Of a stretch of 64,000 nucleotides of DNA, positions 52,747-61,625 are shown one piece after another. Under the pieces are notes generated by a model. The model did not search any database. It was given only the letters and a program-made list of their open reading frames with translations, and was not told where the DNA came from. Every line of letters starts with the position of its first letter. Position 1 is the stretch's first letter. This stretch comes from Conyzicola nivalis (GTDB taxonomy: Bacteria > Actinomycetota > Actinomycetes > Actinomycetales > Microbacteriaceae), in contig NZ_BMGB01000001.1 in NCBI RefSeq assembly GCF_014639655.1, positions 1,628,882 to 1,692,881 on the forward strand, in the 5' to 3' direction. A program made the position numbers and the translations under genes.

Positions 52747-53454
52747 ATGGAACTGATCTTCGTGCACGGCGCCCTGGTGCGCGACGGCCAGTGGTGGTGG
52801 CAGCGCACCGCCGAGCTGCTCGAACGGAGCACCGGCATTCGCAGTCGCGCCGTCGCCCTCCCGTCGTGCGGTGAGACCACGCCCGACGCGGTCGCGGGTG
52901 GACTGGCCACCGATGCCGCCGCACTCCGCCGCGAACTCGACGAGGTGGATTCCGCCATCGTCGTCGGCCATTCCTACGGCGGCACGGTGATCGCCGAGGC
53001 CGGCAACCACCCGGCCGTCGCGCACCTGCTCTACGTATCGTCGTACCTCCCCGATGTCGGACAGTCGCAGGGCGCGATCATGAGCGACGAGACCGACCCG
53101 GTCGCCATCGCGGACAACGGCGACGGCACGCTCGGCCTTAGCGGCTACGACGCGGCATCGTTCGGTGCGCGGTTCCTTCAGGACGCGGATGACACGACCC
53201 AGCGTCAGGCCTGGGAGCGGGTCACGGCACAGTCCGCCGCAGCGTTTATGACGCCGACCACGGCCGCCGGCTGGCAGGGCGTCGATTCGACTTACCTCGT
53301 GTGCGCCGAAGACCGCAGCACCTCGCTCGAGCTGCAACGGTTCCACGCGAGCCGCGCGACCCGCTCGGTGGAACTTCCCACCGGGCATCATCCGTTCATC
53401 TCCCGTCCCGACCTGGTCGCGGACCAGGTGCGGATGCTCGCGCAGCGCGGATGA
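52747..53454 (+). CDS. Alpha/beta hydrolase (EstC/salicylate esterase-like)
   Basis: A 235-residue hydrolase of the short alpha/beta type. FVHGALVRDGQWWW (about 5-18), nucleophile Ser in VVGHSYGGTVIAEA (about 70-83), AEDRST as the acid region and GHHPFISRPD with the catalytic His. The family includes small-molecule esterases such as plant methyl-salicylate esterases. Probably leaderless start. Followed by an XRE regulator 64 bp downstream. Confidence 0.85.
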   Translation: MELIFVHGALVRDGQWWWQRTAELLERSTGIRSRAVALPSCGETTPDAVAGGLATDAAALRRELDEVDSAIVVGHSYGGTVIAEAGNHPAVAHLLYVSSYLPDVGQSQGAIMSDETDPVAIADNGDGTLGLSGYDAASFGARFLQDADDTTQRQAWERVTAQSAAAFMTPTTAAGWQGVDSTYLVCAEDRSTSLELQRFHASRATRSVELPTGHHPFISRPDLVADQVRMLAQRG

Positions 53455-53518
53455 TCCGATCGTCTGCTGTGAGCGGAACCCGATGCATCCCCGACCCGGG
53501 TACCTGTTGACTGGGCGC

Positions 53519-53860
53519 ATGAGACTCGAGCGTCGTATCGCGCAGACCGGCCGTGAACCGCTACGGCGGCAGGAGCGCGAGCCGCTGTGGCGGGAGTTGC
53601 TCGGTGAGCAGCTCCGCGAGATCCGTCTCGCCCGTGGCGAGACGTTGCGCGGCGTCGCGGGCAAGGCCCGGGTGTCACCGCAGTACCTCTCCGAGCTCGA
53701 GCGCGGCGGCAAAGAGGCCTCGAGCGAGATCCTCGCCGCCATCGGAGCGGCGCTCGACACCACACTGCTCGACCTCACGACGGGAGTCGCGAGCCGGCTG
53801 ACCGAGACGATGGCGCCCGCTCGCTCGACGGCGTCGAACGTGATCCGCCTCGCCGCCTGA
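53519..53860 (+). CDS. XRE family regulator, ClgR-like
   Basis: A 113-residue single HTH protein. The core LLGEQLREIRLARGETLRGVAGKARVSPQYLSELERGGKEASSEILAAIGAAL (about 27-79) is close to actinobacterial ClgR, which controls clp proteases, by the pattern YLSE.ERG.KEASSE. The N-terminal 25 residues are Arg-rich and the C-terminal tail is short. No clp gene is in the window, so this is a ClgR-like protein of unknown target. A paralogue elsewhere would be expected if it is not ClgR itself. Confidence 0.78.
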   Translation: MRLERRIAQTGREPLRRQEREPLWRELLGEQLREIRLARGETLRGVAGKARVSPQYLSELERGGKEASSEILAAIGAALDTTLLDLTTGVASRLTETMAPARSTASNVIRLAA

Positions 53861-53946
53861 TCGAGGCTGCGGGGCGGCTTGTCAATGCCTTGTCGCAATC
53901 GATACCCCTGCATTGAATGAGAGCCGCACTTAAATGAGGGGTTCTT

Positions 53947-54408
53947 ATGGGCGTCAACGCCAAACTGTTCTGGATACTGTCCGCGTTCTTCGCCGTACTC
54001 GCCGTGGTCTACACCGTCTGGACGCTGCTCTACGGTGCGCAGGACCTCGCGCAAGACCCGGGCGCCGGCGGTAAGACCGGCGGGGTCATCGAATACACGG
54101 GCTCGATCGGCCTGCTGCTCGCCGCGGCGGCGTCTGCCCTCATCGCCTTCTACGTCGGAAGGCTGCACAGCACCCAGGGCGGCGTGCTCCCCGAGGACCG
54201 TCTCGACGCGAACATCGACGACGGCGACGCCGAGCAGGGCTTCTTCAGCCCGTGGAGCTGGTGGCCGGTCACCCTAGCGGGTGCGCTGGCGCTCGTGTTC
54301 CTCGGCGTGGCCGTCGGCTTCTGGATCGCCTTCGTCGGGGTGGGCCTCCTCGCCATCTCCATCGTCGGCTGGGTGTACGAGTACTACCGCGGCAACTTCG
54401 CCCACTGA
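53947..54408 (+). CDS. ctaF: Actinobacterial cytochrome c oxidase subunit 4-like protein
   Basis: A 153-residue membrane protein with about four helices (about 8-30, 48-70, 98-118, 122-142). GFFSPWSWWP (about 98-107) and the final VYEYYRGNFAH are hallmarks of CtaF, the small subunit of the aa3 oxidase in Actinobacteria. ctaF is normally next to ctaC/ctaD, but none is in this window. It therefore looks like an isolated or second copy. GAGGGG lies before the ATG, and TTGTCA/ATACCC about 60 bases upstream could be its promoter. Confidence 0.83.
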   Translation: MGVNAKLFWILSAFFAVLAVVYTVWTLLYGAQDLAQDPGAGGKTGGVIEYTGSIGLLLAAAASALIAFYVGRLHSTQGGVLPEDRLDANIDDGDAEQGFFSPWSWWPVTLAGALALVFLGVAVGFWIAFVGVGLLAISIVGWVYEYYRGNFAH

Positions 54409-54426
54409 GCGGGGGTCACTTAGCGG

Positions 54427-54462
54427 GGTTTCGATACGCGCCCCAGAGGGCGCTACTCAACC
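54427..54462. repeat. 36-bp palindromic element supplying a stop codon
   Basis: On the minus strand it reads GGTTGAGTAG, a GCGCC..GGGGCGC hairpin, then GTATCGAAACC. It agrees with 16818-16853 at 33 of 36 positions. Its TGA (54459-54457) ends the following minus-strand gene. It lies between convergent genes, as the other copies do. Confidence 0.8.
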
Positions 54463-54759
54463 AGCGATCGCGTCGAGGTCACGAAGGGCCGTCTGGGCCT
54501 GCGCCAGTCGGTCAGCCTCGGGCTGTTCCCACCAGTACGGGCCGCGCTCACCCAGCCCGAGCTTGGCGAGCCCCACCCGGCGCCGCGCTGCGGCCACGAG
54601 CTCGTCGTCACCCGCCTTCTTCGCCGTGCGCACCGACGACCGGCCCCTGCCGAGATGCGACTTGAGCGCCTCGACCAGCTCGGGCGGCAGGCACGGATCG
54701 GTGCGCCGCCACCGCCTCCCATTTATGACCAGCCAGCGGTCGTCGTCGTGCGCGTCCAG
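54457..54759 (-). CDS. Small basic protein with conserved WLVINGRRWRRTDP motif, apparent CTG start
   Basis: A 100-residue frame from CTG 54759 to TGA 54457. The sequence LDAHDDDRWLVINGRRWR, then TDPCLPPELVEALKSHLGRG, RTAKKAGDDELVAAARRR and VGLAKLGLGERGPYWWEQ is strongly patterned and matches a small actinobacterial family often misnamed 'biopolymer transporter Tol'. No ATG, GTG or TTG precedes the conserved part in this frame before an upstream stop; CTG one base after the moaD stop is the best start. Last gene of moaA-moaD-this, which suggests a role near Moco or just co-transcription. The C-terminal Ala-Gly comes from the palindromic element. Confidence 0.72.
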   Translation of the reverse strand: MDAHDDDRWLVINGRRWRRTDPCLPPELVEALKSHLGRGRSSVRTAKKAGDDELVAAARRRVGLAKLGLGERGPYWWEQPEADRLAQAQTALRDLDAIAG

Positions 54760-54760
54760 C

Positions 54761-55006
54761 TCAGCCGCCGGCGAAGGGCGGAAGCACGTCGACCCGCAGG
54801 CCGAGTTCGCGGGAATCGTCGCGGCTCACGACGCCGTCGACGAGAAATGATCCGGATGCCAGGACTCGCGTCATCGGGTCGCCGTACTTGTCGATCAGCA
54901 CAGCGCGCAACGCGCCCACCGTCTCGACGGCGGGAAGGGTCTCTTCGAGCCGCCCCGCGGCATCCGCGGCCGCAGCGAAGTACCGCACGAGCACGCCGTC
55001 AGCCAC
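54761..55006 (-). CDS. moaD: Molybdopterin synthase sulfur carrier subunit
   Basis: An 81-residue ubiquitin-like protein starting at GTG 55006, eight bases inside the moaA 3' end. [14 protein letters not shown] opening, [11 protein letters not shown] and the terminal [10 protein letters not shown] with the Gly-Gly that is adenylated by MoeB and thiocarboxylated. It is the partner of MoaE, which is encoded 17 kb away beyond the accessory block. Confidence 0.92.
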   Translation of the reverse strand: MADGVLVRYFAAAADAAGRLEETLPAVETVGALRAVLIDKYGDPMTRVLASGSFLVDGVVSRDDSRELGLRVDVLPPFAGG

Positions 55007-56066
55007 CGATGGCCCCCATGCTGCGCGTCGGGCGCACGAAGTCGGCGCGTTCCATGCCGTGGCCGGCCTGCTTGCCCCACATCGCGGCGCGCCACCAGTC
55101 GGCGATCGTGTGGTCGTCGGCGCCACCGCGCATGAGGCCGCGCAGGTCGGTCTCGTCGTCGCCGAACAGGCAGGAGCGAACCGTGCCCTCGGCGGTGAGT
55201 CGGGTGCGGTCGCAGGCCGAGCAGAACGAGCGGGTGACCGAGGCGATGATGCCGACGGTTCCCGCACCGCCGTCGACGATCCACTCCTCGGCGGGTGCCG
55301 ACGGGTCTTCGCGGTGCGGCTGGCTGAGGAAGAAGCGCTCGCCCAGAACGGCGAGCAGCTCGGCGGCGTCGATCATGTTGTCGCGCGCCCAGGCCTCGTC
55401 GGCGTCGAGCGGCATCTGCTCGATAAAACGCAGACGCACGCCGTTGGCGATCGACCACTCGAGCAGGTCGACGGCGCCGGCCAGGGTGTCGCGCATCAGC
55501 ACGGCGTTGATCTTGAGCGGAGTGAGTCCGGCCGCCTGCGCGCCCTTGATGCCCGCGAACACGGCCGGCAGCCGGTCGCGGCGGGTGAGGCGCGCGTAGT
55601 GGTCGCGGTCCACGGTATCGAGGGAGATGTTCACGCGGTTGAGTCCCGCGGCGACGAGCGCGTCGACGCGCTTGTCGAGGCCGATGCCGTTGGTCGTCAT
55701 CGAGATGGATGCACCGTCGGCGACTTCCGCGCTGCGGGCGATGATCTCCACGAGGTCGTTGCGCATGAGCGGCTCACCGCCGGTGAACCGCACGTCGCGC
55801 ACACCGAGGTCGCGTACGGCGATGCCGACGAGCCGTCCGATCTCGACAGCGGTGAGCAGGTCGTTGCGGGCGATCGCCGGCAGACCCTCCTCCGGCATGC
55901 AGTACGTGCAACGCAGGGAGCATTTCTCCGTGATCGAGACCCGCAGATCACGGGCCTCTCGGCCGAACTGGTCGACCAGCCCCGTGACATCCGGCCTGCC
56001 GTGCGTCGGCGGCATGCGCGCCGGGTCGCGTCGGATCGTCGGCATTCCGAGTCCGAGGCTTGTCAT
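54999..56066 (-). CDS. moaA: GTP 3',8-cyclase
   Basis: A 355-residue radical SAM enzyme for the first Moco step. [13 protein letters not shown] (Cys49, Cys53, Cys56) binds the SAM cluster, [11 protein letters not shown] the SAM, ITTNG-like MTTNG and SLD follow, and [21 protein letters not shown] carries the second 4Fe-4S cluster. The terminal GG that is needed for activity (SMGAIGG) is present. MoaA-MoaD-small basic protein form one operon, apart from the moeB-moaE block. Confidence 0.95.
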   Translation of the reverse strand: MTSLGLGMPTIRRDPARMPPTHGRPDVTGLVDQFGREARDLRVSITEKCSLRCTYCMPEEGLPAIARNDLLTAVEIGRLVGIAVRDLGVRDVRFTGGEPLMRNDLVEIIARSAEVADGASISMTTNGIGLDKRVDALVAAGLNRVNISLDTVDRDHYARLTRRDRLPAVFAGIKGAQAAGLTPLKINAVLMRDTLAGAVDLLEWSIANGVRLRFIEQMPLDADEAWARDNMIDAAELLAVLGERFFLSQPHREDPSAPAEEWIVDGGAGTVGIIASVTRSFCSACDRTRLTAEGTVRSCLFGDDETDLRGLMRGGADDHTIADWWRAAMWGKQAGHGMERADFVRPTRSMGAIGG

Positions 56067-56191
56067 GTAGCAACCCTACGTGGTGCGTGCCGAACCGCGC
56101 CGCTTCATGACGCGGTCACACTGACCCTTCGAGGACTACTCGAACCCGCCCGCCAGTGGATAGGCTGGGCGTCTAAACGAAGGGCGCTGCA

Positions 56192-56785
56192 ATGGGCATC
56201 ATTTCACGCGGTTTCGCCGGACGCTCGCGCGAACACAATCCAGAACTGCCGCCGGGGCAGTACCTGACCGAAGACTTCCCGGTGCTCTCCGCCGGACCCA
56301 CCCCGCGCATCAGCACGGACGAGTGGGAATTCACGATCACCACCGAGAACGGCACTGTGCATCGCTGGAGCTGGGCCGACCTCATGGCCCTCCCCATCGA
56401 AGACGTCGCCACCGACATCCACTGCGTCACGCGCTGGTCGAAGCTCGGCACCTCGTGGCGCGGCGTCTCGCTCGACACCCTGTTCGCGGGCGTCGACACG
56501 AGCTACGGCTACACGATGGCGCACTCGTACGGCGGCTACACCACCAACGTGCCGCTCGCCGACCTGCTCGGCGGCAAGGCGTGGATCGCGTTCGAGTTCG
56601 ACGGCCAGCCGCTCGACCCCGAACACGGTGGCCCCGCGCGCCTGCTCGTGCCGCACCTCTACTTCTGGAAGAGCGCCAAGTGGGTGCGCGGCATCCAGAT
56701 GCACAAGAGCGACGACGCCGGATTCTGGGAGCAGAACGGCTACAACACCTACGGCGACCCCTGGCTCGAACAGCGGTATTCGTGA
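56192..56785 (+). CDS. Sulfite oxidase-like molybdoenzyme
   Basis: A 197-residue molybdopterin oxidoreductase of the SUOX/YedY-type fold. The Mo ligand is Cys78 in DIHCVTRWSKLGTSWRG (about 75-91); HSYGGYTTNVPLADLLGGKAW and PARLLVPHLYFWKSAKWVRGIQ are the family pattern. It lacks a Tat signal and the haem and dimerisation domains, so it is a minimal cytoplasmic enzyme. Overlaps a flavin reductase gene (GTGA), implying that electrons come from NAD(P)H. Substrate unknown. TAGGCT lies 30 bases upstream of the ATG, with GAAGGG as ribosome site. Confidence 0.9.
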   Translation: MGIISRGFAGRSREHNPELPPGQYLTEDFPVLSAGPTPRISTDEWEFTITTENGTVHRWSWADLMALPIEDVATDIHCVTRWSKLGTSWRGVSLDTLFAGVDTSYGYTMAHSYGGYTTNVPLADLLGGKAWIAFEFDGQPLDPEHGGPARLLVPHLYFWKSAKWVRGIQMHKSDDAGFWEQNGYNTYGDPWLEQRYS

Positions 56786-57525
56786 CCACCACCGCTCCTG
56801 TACCAACCCCGAGCGTGTGGAAGGTCGGTGTCGTCGCGTCGGTGCACACCGAGACGCCCACCGCACGCAGCATCATGATCGACGTCCCCGGCTGGGGCGG
56901 GAACCTCGCCGGGCAGCACCTCGACCTGCGCCTGTCGGCGCCCGACGGCTACCAGGCGGTGCGCTCGTACTCGGTCGCTTCGGCCGGCCCCGGCGAACGC
57001 CTCGAGCTCGCCGTCGACCGCCTGCCCGACGGCGAGGTCTCGCCCTATCTGGTCGACGACCTGCAGGTCGGCGACGAGTTGGAGATCCGTGGGCCGCTCG
57101 GCGGCTGGTTCGTCTGGCGCCCCGAGCAGACCGGCCCGGTGCAGCTCATCGGCGGCGGCTCGGGCATCGTGCCGCTCATGGCCATGGCGCGCGCCCACGC
57201 GGCATCCGGGTCCACCGCCCGCTTCAAGCTGCTCTATTCCGTGCGGAGCCCGCACGACGTCTTCTTCGCCGAGGAACTCGCGAGCCTCGCTTCGGAACAC
57301 TTCGAGGTGACCTGGGTCTACACCCGGTCGACTCCCACCGCATGGCCTACGCCCGCCGGCCGGCTCACGCCCGCCGTTCTCGAGGCCGCCACGATACCGG
57401 CGAGCGAGAACCCCGCGGTCTTCGTGTGCGGACCGACGGGTTTCGTCGAGAGCGTGGCCGACTGGCTGGTGGCACTCGGGCACCCCGCGGCATCCGTAAA
57501 AACGGAACGTTTCGGCGGCAAGTAA
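56782..57525 (+). CDS. Ferredoxin-NADP reductase-like flavoprotein
   Basis: A 247-residue reductase: an FAD-binding barrel with RSYSVASAGPGERLELAV (about 43-60; Arg-x-Tyr-Ser) and a NAD(P) domain with GGGSGIVPLMAM (about 125-136) and VCGPTGFVESVA (about 218-229). There is no 2Fe-2S domain, so it delivers electrons straight to a partner, here presumably the coupled sulfite-oxidase-like protein or a flavin. Followed 56 bp later by a DUF6510 gene with its own TAGAAT box. Confidence 0.87.
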   Translation: MTTTAPVPTPSVWKVGVVASVHTETPTARSIMIDVPGWGGNLAGQHLDLRLSAPDGYQAVRSYSVASAGPGERLELAVDRLPDGEVSPYLVDDLQVGDELEIRGPLGGWFVWRPEQTGPVQLIGGGSGIVPLMAMARAHAASGSTARFKLLYSVRSPHDVFFAEELASLASEHFEVTWVYTRSTPTAWPTPAGRLTPAVLEAATIPASENPAVFVCGPTGFVESVADWLVALGHPAASVKTERFGGK

Positions 57526-57581
57526 ACGCGACACCGTCGCTAGAATGTCGGTATTGAACGACCCAACGAAACGGGAAGACA

Positions 57582-57836
57582 ATGACGCACCTCGACGGCA
57601 ACGTTCTCGCAGGGCCCCTGTCCGAGCTGTTCAGCGTCGACATGACGGTCGCGGTCGGGCGGTGCGCGGGGTGCGGCGACCAGTCGGTCCTGGCGAGCGC
57701 CATGGTCTACGAATCCGGGCCCGACATCGTGGTTCGCTGCCACCACTGCGACGACGTACTGATGACGCTGGTGCAGAGCCCCGACGATCTGCGCGTCGAA
57801 TTCCGCGGGATCCAGATGTTGCGGGTGACACGATGA
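57582..57836 (+). CDS. DUF6510 family zinc-ribbon-like protein
   Basis: An 84-residue protein matching DUF6510 in form. Two Cys pairs, GRCAGCGDQS (about 26-35) and VRCHHCDD (about 51-58), suggest a zinc ribbon. GGGAAG precedes the ATG. In Actinobacteria, small proteins of this type follow SUOX-like/reductase pairs, as here. Role unknown; metal delivery or electron-transfer support are possible. Its stop lies in an ATGA with an alternative start of the next frame. Confidence 0.8.
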   Translation: MTHLDGNVLAGPLSELFSVDMTVAVGRCAGCGDQSVLASAMVYESGPDIVVRCHHCDDVLMTLVQSPDDLRVEFRGIQMLRVTR

Positions 57837-57934
57837 CCCCGCGTCTACCCCCACTTAGCGGGAGTGGCCGCGCCGAGCGCAGGGCCCTACGGTTGCAGAA
57901 CGCGCGGGGGGCGCAAGCACCATCGGGGGAAGAC

Positions 57935-58129
57935 ATGCACGACACTGCAGCGGCCGGCCAGGAGACCCATTCGACAGGAGAGCCGGTCTGGTTTCTCCCC
58001 ACCGGAACCGCCCAGGGCGCGCGTAACGCCCACCGGCTGCGCGGCTGGTCGATCGCCGTCGCATCGGCGCTGCTGCTCTGGGGTGTCATCGCGCTGGTCG
58101 TCACGGCGGTCGTCTCCGCTTTCGCCTAG
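57935..58129 (+). CDS. Small single-pass membrane protein
   Basis: A 64-residue protein with a polar N-terminal half and one transmembrane helix (about 40-62), ending in Phe-Ala. ATG 57935 follows GGGGGA and is preferred; an in-frame ATG at 57833 overlapping the previous stop would add 34 basic residues. No family recognised. A strong hairpin terminator follows. Confidence 0.6.
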   Translation: MHDTAAAGQETHSTGEPVWFLPTGTAQGARNAHRLRGWSIAVASALLLWGVIALVVTAVVSAFA

Positions 58130-58148
58130 ACGGCGTCGACACGCGAAA

Positions 58149-58187
58149 ACGCCCGCCCACCCGATACATGATCGGGCGGACGGGCGT
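58149..58187. terminator. Bidirectional terminator
   Basis: Arms 58149-58165 and 58171-58187 pair at 15 of 17 positions around a five-base loop (ends ACGCCCG and CGGGCGT). It lies between the small membrane gene and the ilvC stop. AAAA just before the stem gives the minus strand a U-run, so it is a proper intrinsic terminator for ilvC. Confidence 0.85.
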
Positions 58188-58201
58188 CAGTGTCTCGCTG
58201 A

Positions 58202-59768
<1,567 letters not shown>

Positions 59769-59772
59769 GGGG

Positions 59773-61587
59773 CTACTCCTCTTCCCACTCGGGGGCGATT
59801 TCCCGGGCGTGCTGCACGGCCGAGTTGCTGACGCCCTGCGGCACCATCGGCCACACCATCGAGTCACGGCTCACGATGAAGTCGATGACGACGGGACGGT
59901 CGTTGGTGTCGAGCGCGAGCTGGATGGCGGCGTCCACCTCTTCCTGCTTCGTGACGCGAATGCCCAGGGCTCCGTAGGCGTCGGCGAGCTTGACGAAGTC
60001 GGGCACCATGGCGGTTCCGTGCCCCGTGTTGAGGTCGGTGAACGAGTGGCGGCCCTCGTAGAAGAGCGTCTGCCACTGGCGCACCATGCCGAGCGACGAG
60101 TTGTTGATGATCGCGACCTTGATCGGGATGTTGTTGATGACGCAGGTGGCGAGTTCCTGGTTGGTCATCTGGAAGCAGCCGTCACCGTCGATCGCCCACA
60201 CGACGCGGTCGGGCTGGGCCACCTTGGCGCCCATCGCGGCGGGAACGCCGTAGCCCATCGTGCCCGCGCCGCCGGAGTTGAGCCACGAGTTGGGGCGCTC
60301 GTACTTGATGAACTGCGCGGCCCACATCTGGTGCTGGCCGACGCCGGCGGCGTAGACGCCCTCCGGACCGGTCATCTGGCCGATGCGCTCGATGACCTGC
60401 TGCGGCGACAGCAGTCCGTCGTCGGGCATGGTGTAGCCGAGCGGGAACTGCTCTTTCAGCGCGTTGAGCCGCGTCCACCACTCGGTGTAGTCGGGCGTGG
60501 TCTTCGCGGATACGTCGGCCCAGGCGGCGATCAAGTCGATGATGACCTCTTTCGCGTCGCCCACGATCGGCACGTCGGCCTGACGGATCTTGCCGATTTC
60601 GGCCGGGTCGATGTCGACGTGCACGATCTTGGCCTTCGGGGCGAACTCGCTCGTCTTTCCCGTCACGCGGTCGTCGAACCGCGCGCCCAGGGCGATGATG
60701 AGGTCGCTCTCCTGCAGTCCGAGAACGGCCGGGACGGTTCCGTGCATGCCGGGCATGCCGAGGTGCTGGTCGTGCGAGTCGGGGAAGGCACCGCGCGCCA
60801 TCAGCGTGGTGACGACGGGCACGCCGGTCTTCTCGACGAGCTCGAGCAGTTCGGCCGACGCTTGAGATCGGATGACGCCTCCGCCGACGTAGAACACGGG
60901 CTGCTTGGCGGCGGCCAGCATCTCGGCCGCGGCGGTGATCTGCTTGCCGTGCGCCTTGGTCACGGGGCGGTAGCCGGGCAGGTCGAGCTTGGGCGGCCAG
61001 ACGAAGGGCGCGGTGGACTGCTGGGCGTCCTTGGTGATGTCCACGAGCACGGGGCCGGGGCGGCCGGTCGAGGCGATGTGGTACGCCGACGCGATCGCCG
61101 CGGGCACGTCCGCCGCGGACTTCACGAGGATCGAGTGCTTGGTGATCGGCATCGTGATACCGATGATGTCGACCTCCTGGAAGGCGTCTGTTCCCATCAG
61201 GGTCGAGAACACCTGGCCGGTGATCGCGAGCAGCGGCACCGAGTCCATGTAGGCGTCGGCAATCGCCGTGACGAGGTTGGTCGCGCCGGGGCCGGACGTC
61301 GCGATGGCGACGCCGACGCGGTTCGACGACGAGGCGTAGCCCTCGGCCGCGTGGCCCGCGCCCTGCTCGTGACGGACAAGGATGTGGCGGATGTCGGTGT
61401 CGGCCATCAGCTCGTCGTAGAACGGGATGATGGCGCCGCCCGGAAGACCGAACACGTCGGTGATGCCGAGGTTCTTGAGCGAACGGAGAACGGCTCCCGA
61501 GCCGGTCAACAGCTCCGGTTCCGTGGGCGTCTGCTTCTTCGGTGGTCGGGGGCTGGCCGTTGACACGGCTGGTGAGTCCGTGGACAT
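59773..61587 (-). CDS. ilvB: Acetolactate synthase large subunit
   Basis: A 604-residue ThDP/FAD enzyme. Catalytic Glu74 in [29 protein letters not shown] (47-60), [30 protein letters not shown] and the ThDP motif [17 protein letters not shown]-terminal 28 residues are a Pro/Thr-rich extension. Follows ilvD by 38 bp and precedes ilvN by four bases. Confidence 0.97.
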   Translation of the reverse strand: MSTDSPAVSTASPRPPKKQTPTEPELLTGSGAVLRSLKNLGITDVFGLPGGAIIPFYDELMADTDIRHILVRHEQGAGHAAEGYASSSNRVGVAIATSGPGATNLVTAIADAYMDSVPLLAITGQVFSTLMGTDAFQEVDIIGITMPITKHSILVKSAADVPAAIASAYHIASTGRPGPVLVDITKDAQQSTAPFVWPPKLDLPGYRPVTKAHGKQITAAAEMLAAAKQPVFYVGGGVIRSQASAELLELVEKTGVPVVTTLMARGAFPDSHDQHLGMPGMHGTVPAVLGLQESDLIIALGARFDDRVTGKTSEFAPKAKIVHVDIDPAEIGKIRQADVPIVGDAKEVIIDLIAAWADVSAKTTPDYTEWWTRLNALKEQFPLGYTMPDDGLLSPQQVIERIGQMTGPEGVYAAGVGQHQMWAAQFIKYERPNSWLNSGGAGTMGYGVPAAMGAKVAQPDRVVWAIDGDGCFQMTNQELATCVINNIPIKVAIINNSSLGMVRQWQTLFYEGRHSFTDLNTGHGTAMVPDFVKLADAYGALGIRVTKQEEVDAAIQLALDTNDRPVVIDFIVSRDSMVWPMVPQGVSNSAVQHAREIAPEWEEE

Positions 61588-61625
61588 GGGGTTCCTTACA
61601 GAAAGATGGTGAGTGATACGGGCGG

